Positions 1 through 7,881 of a DNA stretch of 64,000 nt are shown here, in pieces. Below the pieces are notes generated by a model. The model searched no databases. It had not been told where the DNA came from and saw only the letters and a program-made list of their open reading frames with translations. The stretch spans positions 62,001-126,000 of the forward strand of contig CAYTBY010000001.1 in NCBI GenBank assembly GCA_964436165.1, in the 5' to 3' direction. The DNA is from 2-01-FULL-39-28 sp964436165. GTDB taxonomy: Bacteria > Patescibacteriota > Minisyncoccia > 2-02-FULL-40-12 > GWA2-44-9. The translations under genes and the position numbers were made by a program. Position 1 is the first letter of the stretch, and each line of letters begins with the position of its first letter.

Positions 1-389
1 ATAAATAAAGGATTTTCGCCTTCACTCATGACATCAAAACTAGGAATAGGATAATATCCAAATAGCAGCATAAATGGCGCGTATAAGATGATTTTCACTG
101 TTTCCCACAAAATTAGAATCGGCCAGCCCAGTAGAAGCATGAAGAATATCTTTGTCCAATATGAAAAGAAGTTTTGGGCCAGATTGCCGTAATCCGGACT
201 GCGACTAAACTTTTTAAATGGATAAGCGACTCTTCCATGCCAAGAGCTAATCCTGATTACGGGTTTTCCCGTTATCGGATCTTTTAAAAGAGTGCTTATA
301 AAAATAAAGAATAAAGCGCCCAAAAATATATAAGCGCCGATATTTATAAGCAGAAGAATTTTTATTGTCTCCAATATTGTCTCAAACAT
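1..389 (-). CDS. membrane protein of unknown function, 3' part outside the window
   Basis: The frame opens with ATG at 389 and is still open at base 1, so about 129 residues are visible and the C-terminus is missing. Hydrophobic segments lie at about residues 10-35 and 80-110, with a basic loop containing HGRVAYPFKKF between them, so this is an integral membrane protein. A GAGGAG ribosome-binding site sits 7 bases before ATG, just after the stop codon of the upstream gene, which suggests co-transcription with the preceding small gene and the MoxR/vWA group. I do not recognise the family; a membrane partner of that group is only an inference from position. Confidence 0.7.
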   Translation of the reverse strand, partial: MFETILETIKILLLINIGAYIFLGALFFIFISTLLKDPITGKPVIRISSWHGRVAYPFKKFSRSPDYGNLAQNFFSYWTKIFFMLLLGWPILILWETVKIILYAPFMLLFGYYPIPSFDVMSEGENPLF

Positions 390-401
390 TCGTTTTCTCC
401 T

Positions 402-932
402 CTATTCCGACAATTTATCTGCGACAATAAAAGGCACTAATGGTTTGAAAGATTTCTTAACGGCATCCGACATTCTTAGACATTCATCTTTCTCCAGCTT
501 TTTTTTCTTTACAACCTTATCTACTGCCTTCGTTAACTTTTTAAATGCCGGCTTTAAGAGCTGGCTGAAAACTATAAAGCAAGACATAGCAGAATTGGTG
601 TTTTGAGAACTGAATTGGATCATATTTTGAAGATCAAGAGGGTGCCGGCAAGTTACATCTATCGTCCCGCCTCGCGCTATATCCATTTCTATAACAACGA
701 TTCTTTTTCTGATTCTGACTATTTTCGAATTAATGTCTTTCTCCGGCCACCATATTCTTCTTAGGCCTAAACTAAAACCTACACTTTGGCCAGTATCAGG
801 CCAGTAGGGCAATTTAAATTGAGGAATATCAAAAGCAGACAACTGTACAGTTTCTTCTGTCAGCTCCGGCCCCAGGGCACTAAAGTTATCAATGAATTTT
901 CTTAGTTCAACCGCCGCTTCTTTGTTTGTCAT
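402..932 (-). CDS. small protein, satellite paralog 1 of the MoxR/vWA operon
   Basis: About 176 residues, no family recognised. It is clearly related to the proteins at 1012-1599 and 3939-4436. All three share an N-terminal box (here DIPQFKLPYWP), a central box (CFIVFSQLL) and a C-terminal box ending PLVPFIVADKLSE. There is no signal peptide; a lysine-rich stretch (about residues 138-150) precedes the C-terminal box. I chose ATG at 932; an in-frame GTG at 941 is also possible, and neither has a good ribosome-binding site. A terminator and a separate promoter lie between it and the upstream paralog, so it may be expressed independently. The role is unknown; substrate or adaptor of the neighbouring AAA/vWA machine is inference. 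Confidence 0.75.
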   Translation of the reverse strand: MTNKEAAVELRKFIDNFSALGPELTEETVQLSAFDIPQFKLPYWPDTGQSVGFSLGLRRIWWPEKDINSKIVRIRKRIVVIEMDIARGGTIDVTCRHPLDLQNMIQFSSQNTNSAMSCFIVFSQLLKPAFKKLTKAVDKVVKKKKLEKDECLRMSDAVKKSFKPLVPFIVADKLSE

Positions 933-953
933 AAGGACCACTGTTTTTAAAAA

Positions 954-988
954 AACTTACCAGTATTATACGTATTTTAAATAAAAAA
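954..988 (-). promoter_or_regulatory. candidate promoter for satellite paralog 1
   Basis: On the minus strand a TATAAT box (forward 964-969) stands 17 bases after TTTGCT (forward 987-992). The -35 half lies inside the terminator of the preceding gene. The -35 match is weak, so this rests mainly on the perfect -10. Confidence 0.4.
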
Positions 989-1007
989 GCAAACTCTGCG
1001 AGTTTGC
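983..1007 (-). terminator. rho-independent terminator after satellite paralog 2
   Basis: An 8-bp stem (GCAAACTC / GAGTTTGC) with a 3-base loop is followed on the minus strand by six T. It lies only 5 bases after the stop of the 1012-1599 gene and would cut the operon before the last two genes, unless read through. Confidence 0.75.
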
Positions 1008-1011
1008 TTGG

Positions 1012-1599
1012 TCATTTCGCCATCTTATCGGCGACAATGAATGGAATCAACGGTTCAAAGGATCGCTTGACCGCTTCGACAAGGGCTTGGCTGTTTTTGA
1101 TCTTATCTTTCAGGTTTTTTGTATCTTGGTTTAGCAGTTTAATTATCTCATTATATATTTCTTTAAGGAATTGATGAAACACGACAAAACATCTTAATCT
1201 TTCAAGGGCATCGAATGCATTAGAATATGCGCCGTAACTTTCTTCTAGTTCGTCATGGAAGGGATATTTTTTATGATTCCAGAGAGCTACACGCACTACT
1301 CCAGAGGGGCTTATCCGGAAAGTTAGAGCCTCGACTTTTTTTTGACTCAATACAATCATGTTTTTTATGGACGGCTCTGTTCTAAGAGTTGAGTTAAGTT
1401 CTGGAAATTCTATTGTTCGTTTACCGAGATCTATATTTAAATCATTCATATCTTTTGGCCAATTAGGTAGACGGAATTGGGGAACATCATCTATTTTCTC
1501 CATATTTTCTATATACGTTCGCAGTTTCTTTATCTCTGGTTCATATGTATTTAAGAAGAAATCAATTAGTGATTGAAGTATCGCCGTGTCATTCATCAT
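1012..1599 (-). CDS. small protein, satellite paralog 2 of the MoxR/vWA operon
   Basis: 195 residues, family not recognised, paralogous to 402-932 and 3939-4436. The shared boxes are DVPQFRLPNWP near residue 39, CFVVFHQFL near residue 137 and PLIPFIVADKMAK at the extreme C-terminus; between them is a basic, probably helical region. Its ATG overlaps the stop of the vWA gene as ATGA, so the two are translationally coupled. A second ATG three bases downstream is an alternative start. A terminator follows directly. The coupling makes it the best candidate for a direct partner of the vWA protein; its biochemical function cannot be read from the sequence. Confidence 0.8.
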   Translation of the reverse strand: MMNDTAILQSLIDFFLNTYEPEIKKLRTYIENMEKIDDVPQFRLPNWPKDMNDLNIDLGKRTIEFPELNSTLRTEPSIKNMIVLSQKKVEALTFRISPSGVVRVALWNHKKYPFHDELEESYGAYSNAFDALERLRCFVVFHQFLKEIYNEIIKLLNQDTKNLKDKIKNSQALVEAVKRSFEPLIPFIVADKMAK

Positions 1600-2777
1600 T
1601 GCGTCTCCATAATTATTTTTTCTCCCCAGGGAACGTTATATTCTTGATTCAAGAGCCAGATGACGGGATACTCTGGCGGACGAGCCGGATAGCTGCCCAT
1701 TCCGTCCGTCTGATAGACAAGAGCGGATATTTCTAGGCGTCTTTTTTCAATTTCCGCGAATACTGGTTCAAAGGCCGTACCGCCACCATGTTTAGGAAAA
1801 AATTTCGGCCAGACATCCTGAGGGGTTATCTCAAAGTAATCGTGGATACCCGCATCGCAGAAAAATAGGTGAAGAGTATAATCTTCAAACTGATCGGTTA
1901 AGCCCCTTGTTTCAGCCATGAACTCTTGGAATTGTTTTTTACTGACCGAACCGGAAGTATCAATAGCGCAGGCAATTTCTAGCTTCTCTCCGTAAACGGA
2001 TGGGAGGTATATGCCTCGCCAAAGATGTTTTTTAGCCGGTGGATAAAAACGGAAATCGTTCTTAGCCGTTGAGATAACCTTGTCTCTTAAAAGGGTTTTC
2101 CAATCCTGTTTCGGTTCAAGGATGTCTTCAACCAGCTTTGCTATTGAACCTGGCAAGTGACCTCTGCCTTTGGCAAAATTTGCCGCTCTGGCTATGCGGT
2201 CTTTCCACTGGTCCGCAAGATCCTGGTTTTCTTTATTAACATCTTGGGCGCTAATATTATTTCCATCCTGGTTATCATTGGATTCTGTGCTTGTACCTTG
2301 ATTCTTGTTCGGTTTTCCCGGCCATTTATGGTGGGAATCCGCTAGTCTGCCCTTGATTGTTTTCGGATCGGGCAGTAAATCATATATTCTTTCAGCTGAC
2401 ATTCCTTCGTATTTTTTGTCCAGCAATATGCCCGGCGGAAGCTGGAGACCCTCTTTTGTTACAATGAGATTTATTGCAAAATCAGTGGCATAATTCCATT
2501 TCAAAAACTCTCTGCCGCCCCTTCTCCAAATATGTCCAAGGGCGCAGTGGAGTACTTCGTGGACGAGAGTGCCTCTTAGCTGTTCCGGTGGTACGTTATT
2601 AACAAAGTCAGGGTGATAGAACAAGTGCTTTCCGTCTGTTGCCATTGTCGGGATGGGCAGATCTCTGGTTTCAACCGGTTCAAGTCCCAGGGCAAGATAT
2701 CCGAAAAAACTGTACTCGTCTCTCATAAGGACCATTCGTTCTTTAAGGATGCGGTTTCTGGGAGAGAGTTTTGGCAT
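1596..2777 (-). CDS. vWA-like putative metallopeptidase (DUF2201-type) partner of MoxR ATPase
   Basis: 393 residues. Around residues 73-77 is a zincin signature, HEVLH, within LVHEVLHCALGHIWRRG. The C-terminal third carries a von Willebrand A-like fold with a MIDAS-type DTSGS (about residue 270) that would bind a divalent metal. The middle (about residues 150-190) is Asn/Gln/Asp-rich and probably a flexible linker. This HExxH-plus-vWA layout, directly downstream of a MoxR-type AAA ATPase, is the known DUF2201/MoxR pairing in bacteria, thought to remodel or mature protein complexes. It starts 12 bases after the moxR stop and overlaps the next gene by 4 bases. No signal peptide, so cytoplasmic. 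Actual protease activity is not proven by the motif. Confidence 0.85.
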   Translation of the reverse strand: MPKLSPRNRILKERMVLMRDEYSFFGYLALGLEPVETRDLPIPTMATDGKHLFYHPDFVNNVPPEQLRGTLVHEVLHCALGHIWRRGGREFLKWNYATDFAINLIVTKEGLQLPPGILLDKKYEGMSAERIYDLLPDPKTIKGRLADSHHKWPGKPNKNQGTSTESNDNQDGNNISAQDVNKENQDLADQWKDRIARAANFAKGRGHLPGSIAKLVEDILEPKQDWKTLLRDKVISTAKNDFRFYPPAKKHLWRGIYLPSVYGEKLEIACAIDTSGSVSKKQFQEFMAETRGLTDQFEDYTLHLFFCDAGIHDYFEITPQDVWPKFFPKHGGGTAFEPVFAEIEKRRLEISALVYQTDGMGSYPARPPEYPVIWLLNQEYNVPWGEKIIMETQ

Positions 2778-2789
2778 GTTTGGTTTTCC

Positions 2790-3788
2790 TTAATCAAAAG
2801 TCAGTAGTTCGTAATATTCTTTCGCTAGCTTTGTCCAGGAGGGACTTTGAACCACGGTCTGTTTATTCTTCTGGAGCATAAGTTTTATCATTAAGACGGC
2901 TATCTCCTTCGGTTCTAAATAATCGGAATACTGAAGTAAGCGCTCAAATTGTTCCGGTCGAGCTTTTACGACCAAACCGGTAACTAGGGCATAAGAAGTA
3001 TCAATTCCGCCTTTTACTATTAGGTTCTTGCCTCTCAATATTTCGTCAAGATCAGGCATTTCAGCTCTAACTCTAAGGTAGCCCTTGAATTCAATTGCTG
3101 TACCCTCGCCGATTGTACCTTGGATCAACTTTTCCTTTAAATTTTGACTCAAGGTGTCGGTCTTTAATATTCTAGAAACGAATTCCCATGTCCGGGGAGT
3201 GGGGAAGGCATTATCATGTCTGGCCGGATCAAAACGGTAGAGTTTGTCGGGCATAAAACTTATGAATTCGATAACTTCAGATGCAATTCCTATTTTCATT
3301 GCCCATTCGCGCCAATCGTCAGTATGAATTTCAACATCAGCATGTATAAAACGGTTTCTTAGGGGAGCTGCCATTTTATATACGTTCGCTCCATGTTCGG
3401 CTTTGTTTCCGGCAGCAATCATATACCATCCATCCGGGACTAGATATTCACCGACTCTCCTGTCCAAAATCAATTGATATGCGCTGGCTTGAACTAGAGG
3501 AGGAGCCAGATTCATCTCGTCAAGAAGCCAGATGCCTCGGCCATCTCGCGGGAATTCGTGGGGGGCCAGCCATTTTGCTCTGTCATTTTCAGGAAAAGGC
3601 AGTCCTTTAATATCACTCGGGTCCATCATTGATAATCTCGTGTCAATGAATCCGATTTTCTCCTCTTGAGCTACTTGGCAGCAAATTCTTGATTTCCCGC
3701 ATCCGGGCGGTCCCCAAAGGTGGAGAGCCGGCATGCCCTGACTGTTAACGATAGCTCTGATGAGTTCGGTAACTTCTTTCGGGCGCAT
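2790..3788 (-). CDS. MoxR-family AAA ATPase (AAA_5)
   Basis: 332 residues, a typical length for MoxR ATPases. Walker A is GPPGCGKS (residues 26-33), Walker B is IWLLDEMN (about 86-93), followed by a sensor-like IAAGN and an LRNRF arginine element. The C-terminal lid contains PTPRTWEFVS, usual in ATPases paired with DUF2201 vWA proteins. MoxR ATPases use ATP to remodel client complexes together with vWA partners. It is the first gene of the minus-strand operon; a well-formed promoter lies 45-73 bases upstream, and the ATG follows an AAAGGAG ribosome-binding site. The call is firm at family level; the client is unknown. Confidence 0.9.
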   Translation of the reverse strand: MRPKEVTELIRAIVNSQGMPALHLWGPPGCGKSRICCQVAQEEKIGFIDTRLSMMDPSDIKGLPFPENDRAKWLAPHEFPRDGRGIWLLDEMNLAPPLVQASAYQLILDRRVGEYLVPDGWYMIAAGNKAEHGANVYKMAAPLRNRFIHADVEIHTDDWREWAMKIGIASEVIEFISFMPDKLYRFDPARHDNAFPTPRTWEFVSRILKTDTLSQNLKEKLIQGTIGEGTAIEFKGYLRVRAEMPDLDEILRGKNLIVKGGIDTSYALVTGLVVKARPEQFERLLQYSDYLEPKEIAVLMIKLMLQKNKQTVVQSPSWTKLAKEYYELLTFD

Positions 3789-3832
3789 TTTGTTGTTCTC
3801 CTTTATTGTGAACGAACTGGAATCGTATCCGC

Positions 3833-3861
3833 TTTATATAATAATAAGTTAAAAATGTCAA
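3833..3861 (-). promoter_or_regulatory. promoter of the MoxR/vWA operon
   Basis: Minus-strand TTGACA (forward 3856-3861), 17-base spacer, TATAAA (forward 3833-3838). It is divergent from and almost abuts the promoter of the plus-strand paralog, so both could share one control region. Confidence 0.75.
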
Positions 3862-3864
3862 TAC

Positions 3865-3893
3865 TTTACAAATATTTATTATCGTGGTATTCT
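3865..3893 (+). promoter_or_regulatory. promoter of satellite paralog 3
   Basis: TTTACA at 3865-3870, 17-base spacer, TATTCT at 3888-3893. Its -35 box lies 4 bases from the divergent moxR -35 box, a back-to-back arrangement that permits joint regulation. Confidence 0.6.
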
Positions 3894-3938
3894 CCTGGGT
3901 AGTTAATTTTCCTTTACAACTACAACGGGGAGTAAGTC

Positions 3939-4436
3939 ATGGAGAGAACTCTTGATATTAGTTCTGGACTTGGTGATTTTTTTCAGAAAGTTAGAAAAGT
4001 TGAGATCGAAGAATTAAAAGTGCCGGATTTTTATATTTCGGGGTGGCCAAGGGCAGTCGGTAGAATAGATATAAGGTTGAGAAAGCCCGGAATTGTTTAT
4101 CGGTGGAGGTCAATTAACGGGACTTTATATAAAATTACTAGATGGTTTTGTACGGGGTTCTATGGATTTAAGTTCTCAATATTAGACACCGGAGAGATTT
4201 ATATTAATTCTACGGACGCGGCATATTTATCAAGAGAGACTCCATATCGTAGTACTAATAATACATCAAGAGCTGTTTGTCTCATGTTGTTCGATCAATT
4301 TAAAAGCAGGGCATTGCCAAAAATAATTGCTAAAGTTGAAAGAGATTCAAGGTATAATCAAAAAGCAGTTGAAGCCGTCAAAAAAGCTCTTGAACCATTC
4401 ATTCCCCAGATTGTTGCCGACCAGCTGGCAAGCTGA
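3939..4436 (+). CDS. small protein, satellite paralog 3, divergent from the MoxR operon
   Basis: 165 residues, family not recognised. Although transcribed in the opposite direction, it is homologous to the two minus-strand satellites: KVPDFYISGWP near residue 28, CLMLFDQF near residue 113, and a C-terminal PFIPQIVADQLAS. The central part differs (more aromatic, with RWRSING and KITRWF). The ATG at 3939 follows a GGGGAG ribosome-binding site. It is ended by a strong terminator. Sharing the control region with moxR suggests the same system; the function is unknown. Confidence 0.8.
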   Translation: MERTLDISSGLGDFFQKVRKVEIEELKVPDFYISGWPRAVGRIDIRLRKPGIVYRWRSINGTLYKITRWFCTGFYGFKFSILDTGEIYINSTDAAYLSRETPYRSTNNTSRAVCLMLFDQFKSRALPKIIAKVERDSRYNQKAVEAVKKALEPFIPQIVADQLAS

Positions 4437-4439
4437 CAG

Positions 4440-4468
4440 GCTCCGAAATCTCGGAGCTTTTTAATTTT
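4440..4468 (+). terminator. rho-independent terminator after satellite paralog 3
   Basis: A 7-bp stem GCTCCGA / TCGGAGC with a 4-base loop, followed by TTTTTAATTTTTT. Confidence 0.85.
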
Positions 4469-5785
4469 TTATCTTCCGGCTTGGCGGAGAGAGATGTTTA
4501 TTGTTTTGAGAATAATTCCTAGGTCGAGAATGAGAGAGCGGTTTTTTATATAGTAGAGGTCGTATTGCAATTTTTCGGCGGCATCGGCGACGGATGAACT
4601 ATAGCGGTAATTTATCTGAGCCCAGCCGGTAAGTCCTGGTTTAATAATATACCTCTCTTCATAAAAGGGTATGTTCTTTTTTAAACTCTCATGGAATTCC
4701 GGTCTTTCGGCCCGCGGGCCGACGAATGACATCTCTCCTTTGATGATATTCCAGAGCTGGGGAAGTTCGTCTATTCTTGCTTTGCGGAGGAGTTTACCGA
4801 GCCAGGTTATTCTGGGGTCGTTTTCTTGAGCCCAAACGGCGCCGGTTTCTTTTTCGGCATCTTTTTTCATGGTTCGAAATTTTATTATTTCAAAATTTTT
4901 CCCATTCTGGCCGACTCTTTTCTGGCGGTAAAATATTGGTCCAGGCGAGCCGGTTTTTATTGTTAAGGCAATCAGGGGTATAAACGGCAAAACGACGGCT
5001 CCAAGGACGAATGAAAAAATGAGATCAAAAAACCTCTTCAGTTCTTCGTATGTTTTTTTACTGCCCTCGGTTAGGTTTTCCAAAAACCAAACTTGGTTAA
5101 TGGCGCCAAGAGGAACTTTATTGGTTATTTGTTCATAGAATGATGAAAGGTTGCGGAAGGTAACCCGGTTTTCAAGCGAGCGATAAAATGTATCGATGAT
5201 CTGGGGAATCTGATAAGTTTCTGGAGAGATGACGACGGTGTTTATTTTTTCCTGACGAATAATTTGGTCCACATTTCTTATTCCTTCTTTGACTAAGTCC
5301 ATTAAATATTTTAACTCGTAACCAAGCTGAGGATTTTCTTCCACAAATTTTGCCAGTTCTAAGGATTGGTTGTTTACCCCGACAATTAAAAGAGGCTTCT
5401 TGTAACCGCTGGCATTGGCTTTATTAAAAAGAGTTCGGCTGGCGATAACTATTCCCGAGGATAGGGCCGTAAATAGGGCCAAATTTGTTTTTGGTGTTAT
5501 CTGGAATATCGGGATTAAATAAAAGAAAATGACGGAGATAGCCGAGGCGGTGATGATTGCCCGAGAAAGGCCGGAGTAAAAGTCGAGGTTGTTTCTTAAA
5601 AACCCGAAGTCATACAAGTTGGTGATGTAGAAAATAAAGAGCCAGAGGGCAAAAATAAACAAAAAAGGCATTGAGTGAATGCCGTATTGGTAGCCGAAAC
5701 TATCCCTATAACGTACAAAAAGGGTAATGGCCAGAGCTCCATATAAAGCCCCGATATCCAATAAAAAAAGGCCGAATCTTCTCAT
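4469..5785 (-). CDS. undecaprenyl-phosphate sugar-1-phosphate transferase (polyprenyl glycosylphosphotransferase)
   Basis: 438 residues. The N-terminal half has several transmembrane helices and a CoA-binding-like soluble region with VISPETYQIPQII. The C-terminal 200 residues are a bacterial sugar transferase domain: an entry helix KRFFDLIFSFV, IFYRQKRVGQNGK, FEIIKFRTM, the catalytic-region RIDELPQLWN, MSFVGPR and KPGLTGWAQIN. Such enzymes transfer a hexose 1-phosphate from a nucleotide sugar to undecaprenyl phosphate, the first step of glycan or surface-polysaccharide synthesis at the inner membrane. It is divergent from the UDP-sugar dehydrogenase gene, which fits a surface-sugar locus. The exact sugar (glucose, galactose or other) cannot be told. 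Confidence 0.9.
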   Translation of the reverse strand: MRRFGLFLLDIGALYGALAITLFVRYRDSFGYQYGIHSMPFLFIFALWLFIFYITNLYDFGFLRNNLDFYSGLSRAIITASAISVIFFYLIPIFQITPKTNLALFTALSSGIVIASRTLFNKANASGYKKPLLIVGVNNQSLELAKFVEENPQLGYELKYLMDLVKEGIRNVDQIIRQEKINTVVISPETYQIPQIIDTFYRSLENRVTFRNLSSFYEQITNKVPLGAINQVWFLENLTEGSKKTYEELKRFFDLIFSFVLGAVVLPFIPLIALTIKTGSPGPIFYRQKRVGQNGKNFEIIKFRTMKKDAEKETGAVWAQENDPRITWLGKLLRKARIDELPQLWNIIKGEMSFVGPRAERPEFHESLKKNIPFYEERYIIKPGLTGWAQINYRYSSSVADAAEKLQYDLYYIKNRSLILDLGIILKTINISLRQAGR

Positions 5786-5825
5786 GATTGTGGTTAATAA
5801 TAACCCAAAACCGATAAAGCGTCAA

Positions 5826-5853
5826 TTGCAAGCACTCATTAAGTGGGTATAAT
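5826..5853 (+). promoter_or_regulatory. leaderless promoter of the UDP-sugar dehydrogenase gene
   Basis: TTGCAA at 5826-5831, 16-base spacer, TATAAT at 5848-5853, then only 6 bases to the ATG at 5860. Transcription should begin at or next to the A of the start codon. Confidence 0.7.
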
Positions 5854-5859
5854 GCCTGT

Positions 5860-6834
5860 ATGGCAACTAATAAAATAAAAATTGGTATTATCGGTCTGGG
5901 GATGGTGGGCGAGCCGATAAGAAGGTGGTTTGAAGATGTAAACGGCTATAAAAGAGGCCGGGATTTGTTTTGCTATGATGTTGACTCAAAAAAGGGCTAT
6001 TCCGACGATGTTAATAGGGCCGATGTAATTTTTGTCTCGGTTCCGACGCCGACAAATCCGGACGGCAGTTGTAATGTATCTATTGTTGAGTCGGCTGTGG
6101 CCGGTGTTGGGGATAGGAAAATAGTCGTAATTAAATCAACGGTTTCACCCGGGACGGTGGAGAAGCTTCAGAAAAAACATCCCAAAAAGCGGTTTATCTT
6201 TAATCCGGAATTTTTGACAGAATCTCAAGCCTGGGAGGATTTTATTTCTCCCGACCGGCAAATAGTCGGAACAACTGCGAAAAGCATGAGCGATGCGGTA
6301 GAGGTTCTTAATCTTTTGCCCAAAAAGAATTTTATTCGTCCTTGGACATCTGACTATGCCAAAAAATCAGTCAATGCTACTGAAGCTGAATTTGGTAAAT
6401 ACGCCTCGAACGTTTTCGGCTATATCAAAGTGATCTATGGAAATATCTTAGCTGATATGTGCTACTCAATGAGTAAAATAAATGGAGTAAAAGTAGATTA
6501 CGAAAATGTTAAAGAGCTGATAGGCGCCGATTTACGTATTGGTCCGGCTTGGCTGAATGTTAATCACGGTAATTACTCGGGGAGTGGGGGGTACTGCTTT
6601 CCGAAGGATATGAATGCTTTTATCGCTTTTGGCGAGACGCTTGAAAAAGATGCGATCAAGAAGAAATTATTAGACAAGGAACATCTCAAGATTCTTCAGG
6701 GCGGCCTGGCGGTTCTGAAAGCAGTCCGGGATTATAATAAAGTTCTCATTGAATCTCAGGGACTCTCAATGGAAGACGTTTCGAGGCATGATAAGGAAAT
6801 AATTGTCCAGAAAAGAAAGAAGATACGGGTATAA
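5860..6834 (+). CDS. short UDP-glucose/GDP-mannose dehydrogenase family protein
   Basis: 324 residues. The N-terminal NAD-binding Rossmann fold shows IGIIGLGMVGEP; then come VSVPTPTNPDG, KSTVSPGT and FNPEFLTE. The central domain has the catalytic-Cys motif GSGGYCFPKDMNA. Family members oxidise a UDP-hexose to the uronate or a related acid in two NAD-linked steps. Normal members are about 430 residues; this one stops about 60 residues after the catalytic Cys and lacks most of the C-terminal UDP-binding domain. There is no second reading frame after the stop that would restore it. The start is set by a -10 box 6 bases before the ATG. Probably supplies precursors with the adjacent epimerase. Confidence 0.85.
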   Translation: MATNKIKIGIIGLGMVGEPIRRWFEDVNGYKRGRDLFCYDVDSKKGYSDDVNRADVIFVSVPTPTNPDGSCNVSIVESAVAGVGDRKIVVIKSTVSPGTVEKLQKKHPKKRFIFNPEFLTESQAWEDFISPDRQIVGTTAKSMSDAVEVLNLLPKKNFIRPWTSDYAKKSVNATEAEFGKYASNVFGYIKVIYGNILADMCYSMSKINGVKVDYENVKELIGADLRIGPAWLNVNHGNYSGSGGYCFPKDMNAFIAFGETLEKDAIKKKLLDKEHLKILQGGLAVLKAVRDYNKVLIESQGLSMEDVSRHDKEIIVQKRKKIRV

Positions 6835-6837
6835 ATT

Positions 6838-6960
6838 AACCTAATTTCTAATTAACCTAATCAAATTCCAATGACCAAATTCTTATTTTAGACATTAGAA
6901 ATTAAAACATTGGACATTGATTAGAATAATTAGGTCAATTAGAATAATTAGAAATTTCTA
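6838..6960. repeat. AT-rich imperfect inverted repeat between two sugar genes
   Basis: About 120 bases with AATTAG / CTAATT units. The left part (CTAATTTCTAATTAACC, then ATTCCAATGACC) pairs imperfectly with the right part (ACATTGGACATTGATTAG, then AATTAGAAATT). It may form a large loose hairpin and carries a TAGAAA box 6 bases before the next start codon. Confidence 0.5.
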
Positions 6961-7863
6961 ATGAGATTACTCGTAACCGGCGGCGCCGGATTCATAGGGT
7001 CGAATTTAGTTGATGTTCTGATTGAGCGTGGTTTTGAGGTTCATGTGATTGATGACCTATCTAACGGCAAGAAGGAGAACGTTAACAAAAAGGCAGTTCT
7101 GCATACTCTTGATGTCACTGACCTTGGTTCCATAAAACCTATTTTTACGGGAGTAGATTATGTCTTTCATTTGGCAGCTTTGCCCAGAGTTCAATATTCC
7201 ATTGAGTGTCCGGCCGAATCAAACAAAACTAATGTTGAGGGTACGTTGAATGTTTTGATATCCTCAGTCGAAGCAAAAGTCAAAAAATTTATTTATTCAG
7301 CTTCCAGTTCGGCTTACGGCGATCAGGTAGCGATGCCATTAAAAGAAGACATGATTCCATCTCCGAAAAGTCCGTATGGTTTGCAAAAATATTTAGGTGA
7401 GCTTTACTGCAGGTTATGGAGGGAGGTTTATAATCTTCCAACCGTTTCTCTCCGTTATTTTAATGTATATGGTCCGAGATATAATCCTGATGGCGCTTAC
7501 GCTCTTGTTATCGGAAAATTTTTAAAGCAAAGATTAAATGGCGAACCGATGACAATCACAGGTGATGGGGAACAAACGAGGGACTTTACTCATGTTAGGG
7601 ATGTCGTTCGGGCTAATATACTGGCCATGGAAAGTCAGATGGTGGGTAGGGGCGAAGTAATAAATATCGGAGCCGGTAAAAATCAATCCATGAACAGAAT
7701 CGCCCAGCTGATTGGGGGACCGGCAACCTATATACCTGCCAGGTTGGAGCCTAAGCATACTTTGGCCGACAATACTCTGGCCCGTGAACTTTTAGGCTGG
7801 AAGCCTGAAATTGACCTGGAAGAAGGCATCTCGGAATTAAAAAAAATGGCCGGTCTTATCTAG
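6961..7863 (+). CDS. NAD-dependent nucleotide-sugar epimerase/dehydratase (extended SDR)
   Basis: 300 residues, the usual length for UDP-glucose 4-epimerase-like extended SDRs. The N-terminal NAD motif is TGGAGFIGSN; the catalytic Ser-Tyr-Lys set is visible in SASSSAYGD and PSPKSPYGLQKYLGE; RYFNVYGPRYNPDGAY is the substrate-side signature and TRDFTHVRDV follows. The protein interconverts a nucleotide sugar, most likely UDP-glucose/galactose or a uronic acid form given the upstream dehydrogenase. The ATG at 6961 has no Shine-Dalgarno sequence. Located between two other genes on the same strand but each seems to have its own promoter. Exact substrate unknown. Confidence 0.9.
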   Translation: MRLLVTGGAGFIGSNLVDVLIERGFEVHVIDDLSNGKKENVNKKAVLHTLDVTDLGSIKPIFTGVDYVFHLAALPRVQYSIECPAESNKTNVEGTLNVLISSVEAKVKKFIYSASSSAYGDQVAMPLKEDMIPSPKSPYGLQKYLGELYCRLWREVYNLPTVSLRYFNVYGPRYNPDGAYALVIGKFLKQRLNGEPMTITGDGEQTRDFTHVRDVVRANILAMESQMVGRGEVINIGAGKNQSMNRIAQLIGGPATYIPARLEPKHTLADNTLARELLGWKPEIDLEEGISELKKMAGLI

Positions 7864-7869
7864 AATTGG

Positions 7870-7875
7870 TATAAT
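7870..7875 (+). promoter_or_regulatory. -10 box of a leaderless promoter
   Basis: TATAAT at 7870-7875, 6 bases before the ATG at 7882; no good -35 was found at the right distance. Confidence 0.5.
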
Positions 7876-7881
7876 GATGAA

